DNA of 64,000 nucleotides from Streptomyces glaucescens (GTDB taxonomy: Bacteria; Actinomycetota; Actinomycetes; Streptomycetales; Streptomycetaceae), in NCBI RefSeq assembly GCF_000761215.1, contig NZ_CP009438.1:186001-250000 (forward strand). The letters run 5' to 3'. How positions within the stretch are numbered: the stretch's first letter is position 1; each line of letters opens with the position of its first letter. Positions 27,911 through 36,100 of the stretch are shown piece after piece. A model generated the notes under the pieces. The model did not search any database, was not told where the DNA came from, and saw only the letters and a program-made list of their open reading frames with translations. A program made the position numbers and the translations under genes.

Positions 27911-29617
27911 TCACACGCTCCGTTCCCGCAGCCGGTCGGCGAGGTCCCGCAGGTTCTCCGCGCGCAGCACGTCGCGGACGCCGGCGTCGGTCCAGCCGAG
28001 CTTCTTCAGGCCGGTGACCAGGGCGACCGCCGAGGCGGAGTCGCCGCCCAGCTCGAAGAAGTCGTCGTCGAGCCGTGCGTCCCGCACTCCGGTGAGCGTG
28101 CGCACCAGGTGCAGCACCTGTTCGTCGGGGCCGTCGGGGGCGTCCGCCGGGGCGGGGGCCTGCCGCCGGGTGCGCAGGGCGTCTCTGTCGATCTTCCCGT
28201 TCGGGGTGCTGGGGAAGACGTCGACGCGTTCCAGCACCGACGGGATCTTGTAGGGGTCGAGGTCGCCGTCCAGGTGGCGCCGCAGGGCGCGCGGGTCGGC
28301 CGTTCCCTGGTAGTAGCAGACCAGGGTGTCCGGGTTCGCGGGGTCGCCGTCGGGCTGGGTCTCGGCCACGACGACCGCTTCCCGGACGTCGGGGTGACGG
28401 CACACGGCGGTCTCGATCTCCCCGGGGTCGAGCCGGTAGCCGCGGACCTTGACCTGGCGGTCCAGCCGTTCCACGTAGTAGAGCCGTCCGTCGCGCACCT
28501 CCACGACGTCACCGGTGGCGTAGCCGCTCGTCCCGTCGGGGTCACGGAACGGGTCGACGCCGTGCTCCGTGAGGTATCCGGCGGCCACGGAGGCTCCGGT
28601 GACGACGAGTTCACCGCGCCGGACCCCGGCTCCGGTCGCGCCCGTGGCGACGTCGCGCAGGACGTACGCGCAGTCGCCCACCGGATCGCCCAGCGGTACC
28701 GCGTCCCGGCAGTCGTCCGGGTCGAGGGCGTCGGTGAGCAGGTTGCACACCGTGGTCTCGGTGAGGCCGTAGGCGTTGTGGAAGCTCGCCGCCTTGGACC
28801 AGGTGCGGACCGCGGCCGGGCGGCACGGGCCGCCTCCGTTGACGACGTGCTCCAGGCGCATGCCGTCGGTGGGTTCGGTGACCGTCAGGGCGAACGGTGT
28901 CGTCTTGAGGTGGGTGATCCCGAACCGTTCGAGGGTGTCCTGCAGGACGGGGCCCGGCGCGAGCCGTTCCTCGTCCACGACGACGAGGCAGGCTCCCGCG
29001 GTGAGCGTCCACAGGATCTCGGTGAGGCAGCCGTCGAAGGTGAGCCGGGCGAACTGCAGGGTCCGGCTGCTCGGTCCGACGGCCAGGCGGGTGACGTGGT
29101 CGCGGACGACGGGGGCGAGCGGGGCGGTCCGGACGAGGACGCACTTGGGGGTGCCGGTGGACCCCGAGGTGTGGATCGCGTAGCCGATCTCGCCGTCGGC
29201 GAAGGGGTGTCCGGCGGGCCGTGCCGGGCCGCCGGCCGGGCGCCAGTGGGGCGGCAGCCCGGTGAGCTCCACGTGGCCGTCGTCGTCCGTGCCGCGGGCC
29301 AGCAGCCGGACGCCCAGCAGGCCGGTCTTGGCGGCGTTGGACGCGTCGCTGTCCCGTTCGTCGACCACCACGAACGGCCGCCGCGCCTTCAGCGCGCCGA
29401 TCATGGCGACGATCGCGGCCGCGCCGCGGGTGCCGAGCAGGGCGACGAACTCGCCGGGACGGGTCTGCTGCCGCAGCCGGTGGGCGAACTCGTCGGTGCG
29501 TTCGCCGAGTTCGCGGTACGTCAGGGCGGACCGCGCGGTGCGCAGCGCCTCGTTGTCCGGGACCTCCCGGACGGCGCGGTCCATGCCGTCGAGCACGGAC
29601 TCCTCTCCTGCTCGCAT
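27911..29617 (-). CDS. NRPS-like A-PCP didomain protein
   Basis: 568 residues: adenylation domain (1-~475) with HTSGSTGTPKCVLV, TFDGCLTEIL (Asp anchor for an alpha-amino acid), NAYGLTETTV, YATGDVVEV, RLDRQVKVRGYRLDP and NGKIDRD (catalytic Lys), then a carrier domain (~490-568) with FFELGGDSASAV carrying the phosphopantetheine Ser. There is no condensation, epimerase or thioesterase domain. ATG at 29617 has AGGAGG inside the end of the upstream gene. It would load its own carrier with one amino acid. Confidence 0.92.
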   Translation of the reverse strand: MRAGEESVLDGMDRAVREVPDNEALRTARSALTYRELGERTDEFAHRLRQQTRPGEFVALLGTRGAAAIVAMIGALKARRPFVVVDERDSDASNAAKTGLLGVRLLARGTDDDGHVELTGLPPHWRPAGGPARPAGHPFADGEIGYAIHTSGSTGTPKCVLVRTAPLAPVVRDHVTRLAVGPSSRTLQFARLTFDGCLTEILWTLTAGACLVVVDEERLAPGPVLQDTLERFGITHLKTTPFALTVTEPTDGMRLEHVVNGGGPCRPAAVRTWSKAASFHNAYGLTETTVCNLLTDALDPDDCRDAVPLGDPVGDCAYVLRDVATGATGAGVRRGELVVTGASVAAGYLTEHGVDPFRDPDGTSGYATGDVVEVRDGRLYYVERLDRQVKVRGYRLDPGEIETAVCRHPDVREAVVVAETQPDGDPANPDTLVCYYQGTADPRALRRHLDGDLDPYKIPSVLERVDVFPSTPNGKIDRDALRTRRQAPAPADAPDGPDEQVLHLVRTLTGVRDARLDDDFFELGGDSASAVALVTGLKKLGWTDAGVRDVLRAENLRDLADRLRERSV

Positions 29618-29618
29618 G

Positions 29619-30521
29619 TCAGCCTCCTTCGCTGCGGAATGCGGGGGGACGTTCCTCGTGGCGGACCCCTCCTGGGCGGCGGACGGGGTGGGTCAGGGTG
29701 CCGACGTCCTGCACGACCGCCCGCACCGTGTCACCGGCGTGGATGACCGCCGCTCCGGGGGTGCCGGTGCAGATGACGGTGCCGGCTTCGAGGGTGCGTC
29801 CCGCGCTGAAGTACTCCACGAGGCGGTCGAGGCCGAACTTCATGTCGGCGGGGGTGGCGGCCGCGACCGTCTCCCCGTTGCGGACGGTGGCGATGCGCAG
29901 GGCGGTGAGGTCGTCGTCGCCGAACTCGTCCAGGGTGACCAGGACGGGGCCGACGCTGCAGAAGGTGTCGAATCCCTTGGCCCACGGGATGTGGCGGGGG
30001 TTCTCGCGGATGACGTCCTCGGCCGTCATGTCGAGGACGGCGGTGACGCCGCCCACGACGGATCGCCAGTCGGCGCGTTCGACGTTCTTGCAGGTGGTCC
30101 CGATGACCAGGCCCAGTTCCGCTTCCGCGGTGACCCGCCGGGACTGCTCCGGCAGTTCGATGTGGCCGCCGTTGCCGATGAGGCAGCCGCCGGGCCGCAG
30201 GTAGGAACCGGGGCCGGAGCGTGGTTGTTCGGACTGCAGGTCCTGCGAGTGGCGCCGGTAGTTGAGCCCGGCGCCCCAGATGTCGGCCCCCGGGTCGACG
30301 ACCGTGGGGGCGAGCCCCGGGTCGGGCCGGACGGGTGTGAGGGCGGCGGCGTGCCGTTCCAGGGCGTCGGTCAGCTCGCGCGACTGCCTCTCGCCGAGCA
30401 GGTCGCTGATGCGGGTCGTGCCGGCGTACCCGGGTACGTCCGACAGGCTGAACCATTGGTCGCGGTGCTGCACGGCGATGCCGTGTCCGGTGGCGGACGT
30501 TCCGGTCCTGGTGAATCTCAT
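29619..30521 (-). CDS. Fumarylacetoacetate hydrolase family enzyme
   Basis: 300 residues. The C-terminal FAH fold carries the acidic metal ligands in AEAELGLVIG and the motif DMTAEDVIRENPRHIPWAKGFDTFCSVGPVL, typical of FAH/2-keto-4-pentenoate hydratase-like enzymes that act on 2-oxo acids with C-C hydrolysis, hydration or decarboxylation. ATG at 30521 follows GGAGA. It is one base upstream of the A-PCP gene and follows the aldolase gene, which makes 4-hydroxy-2-oxo acids in its family. The two enzymes may therefore work in sequence on a pyruvate-derived keto acid. Confidence 0.85.
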   Translation of the reverse strand: MRFTRTGTSATGHGIAVQHRDQWFSLSDVPGYAGTTRISDLLGERQSRELTDALERHAAALTPVRPDPGLAPTVVDPGADIWGAGLNYRRHSQDLQSEQPRSGPGSYLRPGGCLIGNGGHIELPEQSRRVTAEAELGLVIGTTCKNVERADWRSVVGGVTAVLDMTAEDVIRENPRHIPWAKGFDTFCSVGPVLVTLDEFGDDDLTALRIATVRNGETVAAATPADMKFGLDRLVEYFSAGRTLEAGTVICTGTPGAAVIHAGDTVRAVVQDVGTLTHPVRRPGGVRHEERPPAFRSEGG

Positions 30522-30796
30522 GGTGGTCTCCGTTGACGGGCGGATCGGGCGGCGGTCCGCCGGTCGGCTGTGGCCTTTGCGGGCCGGGCCGGCGCGGGGC
30601 GCCCCGGGCCGCGCAGCGGCGGGCAGGAGCGGCGGGGCCGGGGTGGGCCTGTCCCGGGCCGGCGGCCGGGGTGCCCCGGGCGGGGTGCGGGCACGCCTGG
30701 GCCCGGGGCGGGGCGAGCGCGGGGATCCGGCGGGTGGTGACGACGCCGCGGAGTGCGCGCCGACGTGGTGTCGGCGGAAAGGGAGGGACGACCGCC
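30522..30796 (-). other. 275-bp extremely GC-rich spacer inside the biosynthetic operon
   Basis: The gap between the aldolase stop and the FAH-family start consists largely of G and C runs with many overlapping potential hairpins. No coding frame is convincing on either strand. It could attenuate transcription after the aldolase gene or contain a second promoter. Confidence 0.4.
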
Positions 30797-31810
30797 TCAG
30801 GCGTTGATCCTGCTGGCGGCGGCACGGAAGTCGTCCTTGCGCGGGCTGTGGTCGGCGATCTTCACCGCAGCCTCCATGAGCCGTGCCGGGTCGGTGTGGT
30901 ATTCCTCGGCCAGCTTCTCCACCAGCGGGAAGTAGCCCGAGTGGATGCCGATCACGGCGCCGAGGACCTGCATGGTGCGGTCTTCGGGGATGGGCCGCAT
31001 GTTCTCCCGGCAGTATTCGGCGAGCCGGGCGAGTTCCTGGTAGTCGAAGAGGTCGGCCTCGAGCTTCTTGATGACGCCGGCCAGGGACTCGATGGCGGCG
31101 TTGCCGGATCCGCGGCCGATGCCGTCGAGGGTGGCGTCGACGATGGTGGCGCCCGCCTGCAGTGCGGTGATGCTGTTGATGTTGGCCATGCCGAGGTTGT
31201 CGTGCCCGTGGAAACCGACGACCGGGAAGTGCTCGCGTACCGCGCTCACATAGGTCTGCACGTCGGCGGGGAGCATCGCGCCGTAGGAGTCGACGACGTA
31301 GACGCCCGCGATGTCGGGGGTGACCCCGTCGAGCAGGCGGACCAGCTCGTCCACCGGTGTCGCGCTGGACTTCATGAGGTTCAGGTAGACCTGGCCGCAC
31401 AGGTCGGCGGCGCGCCGCAGGTAGTCGAGGTTCTCGGGGACCCGGTCGGGCTCCATGCCGACCCGGACGAAGGACATCCCGCGGTCGCTCATCTCCGCGA
31501 TGGTGTCGAGGCGGGTGAACTCCGGCTGGGCGAACATGCCCCAGGGCTTGCGCGTGAGGGTGGAGCGAGCGATCTCGGCCCAGCGGTAGTGGCCGATGTT
31601 GCACGGTTTGATGCCGTTGCGTTCGGCCTCCAGACCGATCCCGTGGCCCACCTCCACCTTGGCGACCGGTATGTCGTCCAGGCGGGTGAGCAGCTGCGTC
31701 ACGAACTCCTCGTCGAGCTGGAAGTCGACGGCGTACGAACCGTCGCGCAGCGTGCAGTCGAGCAGTTCGAAAGCCGGCACGTCCTCGGTCCGGCCGTCCA
31801 CTAAGGGCAT
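30797..31810 (-). CDS. DRE-TIM metallolyase, 4-hydroxy-2-oxovalerate aldolase-like
   Basis: 337 residues. Signature motifs of the DRE-TIM family: LLDCTLRDGSYAVDFQ (metal-binding Asp after the CT-RDG) and GFHGHDNLGMAN (two metal-ligand His). The TIM barrel (about 12-290) is followed by a helical tail with DDFRAAA. Relatives join pyruvate or an acyl-CoA with an aldehyde or keto acid, or do the reverse. No partner acetaldehyde dehydrogenase is nearby, unlike catabolic operons, so a biosynthetic role is favoured. ATG at 31810 has AAGGAG upstream and codon 3 is TTA (31802-31804). It is the first gene of the operon, so bldA could gate it. Confidence 0.88.
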   Translation of the reverse strand: MPLVDGRTEDVPAFELLDCTLRDGSYAVDFQLDEEFVTQLLTRLDDIPVAKVEVGHGIGLEAERNGIKPCNIGHYRWAEIARSTLTRKPWGMFAQPEFTRLDTIAEMSDRGMSFVRVGMEPDRVPENLDYLRRAADLCGQVYLNLMKSSATPVDELVRLLDGVTPDIAGVYVVDSYGAMLPADVQTYVSAVREHFPVVGFHGHDNLGMANINSITALQAGATIVDATLDGIGRGSGNAAIESLAGVIKKLEADLFDYQELARLAEYCRENMRPIPEDRTMQVLGAVIGIHSGYFPLVEKLAEEYHTDPARLMEAAVKIADHSPRKDDFRAAASRINA

Positions 31811-31962
31811 GACGTCACTCCTTTTCGGCAGCACGGATGCTGCCTCCCGAAAGGGCGCAGGAAACAGGAATCCAGCGATGACGGATACGTGTGGGGAAGC
31901 GTTATTCCCTTGTGCTGTGTCGTACGGCTTACGCGTTCCCAACCCCAGTTGCCATAGACACG

Positions 31963-31983
31963 TATTCGGGCTTTGACCGAATA
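31963..31983. promoter_or_regulatory. Inverted repeat TATTCGG-n7-CCGAATA, candidate operator
   Basis: Perfect 7-bp arms with a 7-nt spacer, 153 bp upstream of the aldolase start in an AT-rich patch. This is the size of a site for a dimeric TetR-, MarR- or GntR-type repressor. No regulator gene is present in this cluster, so it must be encoded elsewhere. Confidence 0.45.
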
Positions 31984-32284
31984 ACACGCCCCGGTCGACG
32001 GGGAATCACCGCTGTCGATCACCCGGCCCGCGGGTGCGGGGCGGGCGGAGTGACGGCCGTCCTCACTGATGGGGCGCCTTGCCGTGGGGCCGCGCCGCCG
32101 GATCGCGCACCAGGCCGACAAGGCCGCTCAGAGCCGGAGCAACGGCGGCGGGGGCGCTGGATTCCGGTCGAGGTGGCCGCACTGCCGCCGGACCCCTTGA
32201 CGGCTGCCCCGGGATGCCTCCCGCTTCACGGACGTCGCGCGAGGCGCGGGATGCCGCCTCCCGAGGGCGTGGGTGCTGCCGTTG

Positions 32285-32320
32285 TCCGCGCCCGGCGAAA
32301 GGCACTTCGCCGGGCGCGGA
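32285..32320 (-). terminator. Terminator after the amylase-inhibitor gene
   Basis: A 15-bp perfect stem (TCCGCGCCCGGCGAA with TTCGCCGGGCGCGGA, 6-nt loop), 143 nt after the stop of the inhibitor gene. It also shields the biosynthetic-operon promoter from read-through. Confidence 0.65.
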
Positions 32321-32462
32321 GAATTCGCTCGCTCTTTCCTGTCCTGCCGCATCCGCTGCCCAGAAAAGCGGGGCGGTCAACCCGTATTCACTGTGTGCCG
32401 GAATGCGCGCGGGGCACGGCTGGAGGTGTCCTCGGGCCGGCGGCGCGGGGGCCCGCGGAAGG

Positions 32463-32804
32463 TCAGGCGTCGGCTCCGCCATCGCACGCGATGACGCCCA
32501 GGACCGCGTTGCCCGTGGTTCCGTGGCCGGGGAAGGTGACCATGGCCCCCGGCGGCGCCACCCGGCTGGGGACGTCGGTCCCGTCGCGGTACACGACCTT
32601 CAACGTGTGCGTGTCCGGGCAGTTGTTGGTGACGAACGTGTACCGCCAGTCCGCGCTGAACGTCACGCACTCGGGTGCGGCGCTCCAGGCGGCGCCGCCA
32701 CGGTCGTCCGCGCCCTCCTGGGCGCCGGCGTGGGCCGCACCGGACGCCGTCGCCAGGAGAGCCGCGGCAACAGTCACAAGGCTTGAATACAGAAACCGGT
32801 GCAT
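32463..32804 (-). CDS. Secreted tendamistat-type alpha-amylase inhibitor
   Basis: 113 residues: a Sec signal peptide (MHRFLYSSLVTVAAALLATASGAAHA) and a ~75-residue beta-sandwich. The sequence APECVTFSADWRYTF...NNC...KVVYRDGT...VAPPG follows the tendamistat/HOE-467 family closely. It includes the WRY triplet that inserts into the amylase active site and the first disulfide pair (APEC and NNC). The Cys that pairs with the C-terminal one in tendamistat appears to be replaced here (VPSRVAP), leaving the final VIAC Cys unpaired. The ATG at 32804 is chosen; an in-frame GTG at 32822 is possible. It lies next to three amylase genes. Confidence 0.85.
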   Translation of the reverse strand: MHRFLYSSLVTVAAALLATASGAAHAGAQEGADDRGGAAWSAAPECVTFSADWRYTFVTNNCPDTHTLKVVYRDGTDVPSRVAPPGAMVTFPGHGTTGNAVLGVIACDGGADA

Positions 32805-33094
32805 CACACTTCTCGCCTTCACTGGGTGAACAGAACGCTGTCAGCGTAGGCGGGGCCGACGGAGCCATGCAGAGTTTTGCGGCAAGTTTCATTGTCCTTG
32901 CGGTAAGGATTTCAACGATCTCACGAGGCGCACCCCTCCTTGAACCACCAGCTCAGCGACCTGGGGAGAAGTCACGCGCCGCACGCGTCCTCGACAGGCC
33001 GCGACCGGCCGCGGTGAGCGCGGCCGCCGCGACACGACCGAAAAGAGATGCCCTCCCCCGCCCCGGTGCTCCGGTGCGACAGGCCCGGACACGA

Positions 33095-33128
33095 AGGTGC
33101 CCGTGCCGGTCGACCGGCACGGGCACCT
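33095..33128 (-). terminator. 34-bp perfect palindrome, terminator of the first GH13 amylase gene
   Basis: The sequence from AGGTGCCCG to CGGGCACCT is a perfect palindrome centred on GTCGAC, 13 nt after the amylase stop codon. It would fold into a very stable hairpin in RNA from either strand. Confidence 0.8.
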
Positions 33129-33141
33129 CGCGGACGATCCG

Positions 33142-36100
33142 TCAGCGCGTGAACACCGCCACGGAACGGCCCGGCAGCTCTAAGGATCCGGTGCTCCGCG
33201 TGTAGGACGCGTCCTTGACGACCGGGTCCGCGCCCGTGGCCTGTGCCGGGTGCAGGCGGTGGGCCCGGGTGGGCCTGCCCCGCTCGAAGACGGCTCCCAG
33301 CCGGGCGTCGCGCGCCTTGCCGTAGAGGTCGTCCAGCACTCCGGGGACCTGTACGCCGGTGGCCGCGAGCAGGGCGCCGTTGGCCGCCCGTTGTGTGGCG
33401 ATGACCTGGCCGCGCAGGGCGGTGCGGACGCGGTCACGGTCGCGCGGGTCGACCGTGAAGGCCGGGTGGTCCTTCAGGTGCGGGAACTGCGCCTTCTGCG
33501 CGTCGCTGAGGGTCGCCGGCAGCAGACGAAGCCAGTGCCCCTCGTGGGAGAGGGCACCCTCCTCGATGGTGATGCCGCCCCGGGGCGCGTACACGAGCTG
33601 CTGGCTGGTGGCGTCGGTGGCCTTGACCTTCCACACGACCGTGTCCGCGTCGATCCACTGGGCCTTCGAGGTGCCGAGGTCGAGGTCGGGGGCGGAGCCG
33701 ACGGTCGGCAGCAGGTAGCCGTCGGTGCCGCCGATGAGCCAGACCTCCTTGCCGTGGCCGGCGAAGTCGAGGGACCGGTCGCCGGTGATGTCCTTCTCGT
33801 CGCCCCTGTGGACGATGTAGCTGAGGGACGTGGCTCCGTCCGCGAGGGGTACCTCGAAGGTCACGCCGAAGGTGTCCCTGCCGACCGGCTGCAACGGCTT
33901 GGTCCAGTCCGTCGGGGTGGCCGCGCCGGTCCAGGTGTGCAGGCCCCAGCCGTCGTAGTCGCCGTCGGCGCGGTGGTAGTGCAGGACGGCCTTCCGCTGG
34001 TCCTGCGGCGGGTACGCCCCTTCGGGGGCCGTCTCCGCCTGTCCGTCCTCGCCCTGCTCGATCCAGACCTCGCCCGTGCGTACCGGTTCGAAGGCGCGCT
34101 GCGGTCCGTCCGCGGTGCCGTCCTTCTCCACGGTGTAGGTCACGGTGCCGGTGCTGTCGTCCAACGGGACCCAGGCGAAGGCTCCGTAGGCGTCGCGGCC
34201 GGTGAAGTCCGCGGTTCCCGCGGACGATTCGAGCCGCCAGCCGTCGTAGTCCCCGTCGGTCCGCTGGTAGTGCACCACCGCGTAGGGGCGGTCCACCGCG
34301 CTCGGCCTCGGCTTGGCCGGTGGTTGTCCGGCGGTGGTGGTGGCGGTGGCGCTCGCGGTGCGTCCGGCACTGTCGACGACCACGGCCTTGTACCGCAGAA
34401 CGGTCCCCGCCCGCACCGTGTCCGGCAGGTGCTGGGTCACCTTGTACGGTGCATGATCGGCCGAACCGAGAGTCCGCCAGGGCCCGTCACCGACCTGCGC
34501 GGCGAACACCACCCGGCTCAGCGGGCCGGCGTCCACCGACGCGGCGACCTCCACATCACCCGTGGCACCGGCCGCGGGCGCCCGCACCGACACCGACGGA
34601 CCGGCCACCGGCAACCCCAGCGGCCTGGCCGCCTTCAGCACCACCGCCGACAACGGCGGCACCACCACCGGAACCTTCCCGTCCCGGCCGCTGGTCACCC
34701 GCGCCGACGAACCGTACACACCCCGGAACCCCATGCCCGCCGCATACGTCGGCACCCTCACCGACCGGACCCGCTCCGCGTTGTTCACCGCGACGACGTA
34801 CTCCACCCGCCGCCTCAGGTCGGTGCGCGAGAACGCGTACACCCCCGCGCCCTCGTCCGCGTACCGCTCCTGCTGCACACCGTCACGCAGCGCCGGATGC
34901 CGCTTCGTCAGCCGCGACAGCGCGGCGACCGACCGGTACAGCGGATGCGCCGGATCGTACGCGTCCGACGCGTGCGTACGCTCCGTACCGATCTGATCGT
35001 CGTCGAGGTAGTCCTGGACCCGGGAGGCGAAGAGCGTCTGCCTGGCGCCCTTGTCCCCGCCCGGCCCGGTGAAGCCCTGCTCGTCACCGGCGTAGACCAC
35101 CGGATTGCCCCGGGACAGGAACAGCAGCTCGTGCGCGAACCGGTCACGGCGCAGCAGCTCCGCGTCGTCCGCCCCGGGATTGTCCTGGCTGACGAAGCTC
35201 CCGATGCGGCCCATGTCGTGGTTCCCGAGGAAGGTCACCTGCTCGTAGGCGTTGGCCTTGTCCGTGGTGTAGCGGTAGTCCTGGGCGAGCACGCCGGAGA
35301 GGGTGGTGGCCGGCTTGCCCTGGGAGGCGTAGCCGCGGATGGCGTTCTGCAGCGGGAAGTCGAGGGTGGCGTCGAGCCGGCCCCGGGTCACGTAGGGCGC
35401 CGTGACGGCCGGGTCGGAGGAGAGTGTCTCGCCGAAGACGAAGAAGTCCTCGCGTCCCTTCTTCGCCGCGTAGGCGTCGATCGCGGTGGCCCACTGGGTC
35501 CAGAACGGCATGTCGACGTTGCGGACCGTGTCGACGCGGAAGCCGTCCACGTCGAAGTCCTCGACCCACCTCTGGTAGATCTTCTCCAGGCCCTTGACGA
35601 CCTCGGGCCGCTCGGTCCACAGGTCGTCGAGACCGGTGTGGTCGCCGTACAGACCGCTCTCGCCGACGAAGGTCGAGTCGCCCCGGTTGTGGTACATGGA
35701 CGGGTCGTTCAGCCAGGCGGGGACCTTGGTGCGGGCCTCGTCCGCGGGCACGACGGGCGTGTACGGGAAGCTGTCCCGGTCGACCTTGCCCATGCCGGTG
35801 CTGTCGTCGAAGGGACGGCCCTCGGTGTCGAGGTAGGGGTAGGCGCCCTTGGGGCGGTAGGCGTACTTCTTCTCGGTGTTCGTGACGGTGTCGGCGGTGT
35901 GGTTGGTGATGACGTCGAAGAAGACCTTCATGCCCCTGGCGTGGGCCTTGTCGATGAGTTCCGCGAGTTCGGCGTTGGTGCCGAAGTGCGGGTCGACCTG
36001 AGTGAAGTCGGTGATCCAGTAGCCGTGGTAACCGGCGGACTCGCCACCGCCCTGCACCGGCTTGTTCTTGAAGATGGGGGCCATCCAGATGGCGGTGGTG

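Larger units (their letters stand above)
31811..32462. other. Intergenic region with biosynthetic-operon promoter
   Basis: 652 bp. The left part (31850-31990) is clearly more AT-rich than its surroundings and contains the inverted repeat at 31963-31983, so it is probably the promoter of the minus-strand biosynthetic operon. The right part is GC-rich and contains the terminator at 32285-32320 of the inhibitor gene. No gene is convincing. Confidence 0.55.

Noticed and set aside
24714..28403. A single 1,229-residue NRPS protein on the minus strand
   Set aside because: The N-terminal part of this frame is the wrong frame of the A-PCP and asparagine-synthetase genes. Only the last 473 codons, from the ATG at 26135, are real adenylation-domain sequence.
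26345..29746. 1,133-residue plus-strand frame opposite the NRPS-like genes
   Set aside because: An artefact of codon bias. The minus strand has intact adenylation, carrier and asparagine-synthetase motifs.
20514..31810. A conventional NRPS assembly line
   Set aside because: No condensation, epimerisation or integrated thioesterase domain was found in any frame of this region; only discrete A and carrier units are present.
33095..33128. Transposon end or attachment site
   Set aside because: The 34-bp palindrome lies directly after a stop codon and no second copy or integrase is nearby, so a transcription terminator is the simpler reading.
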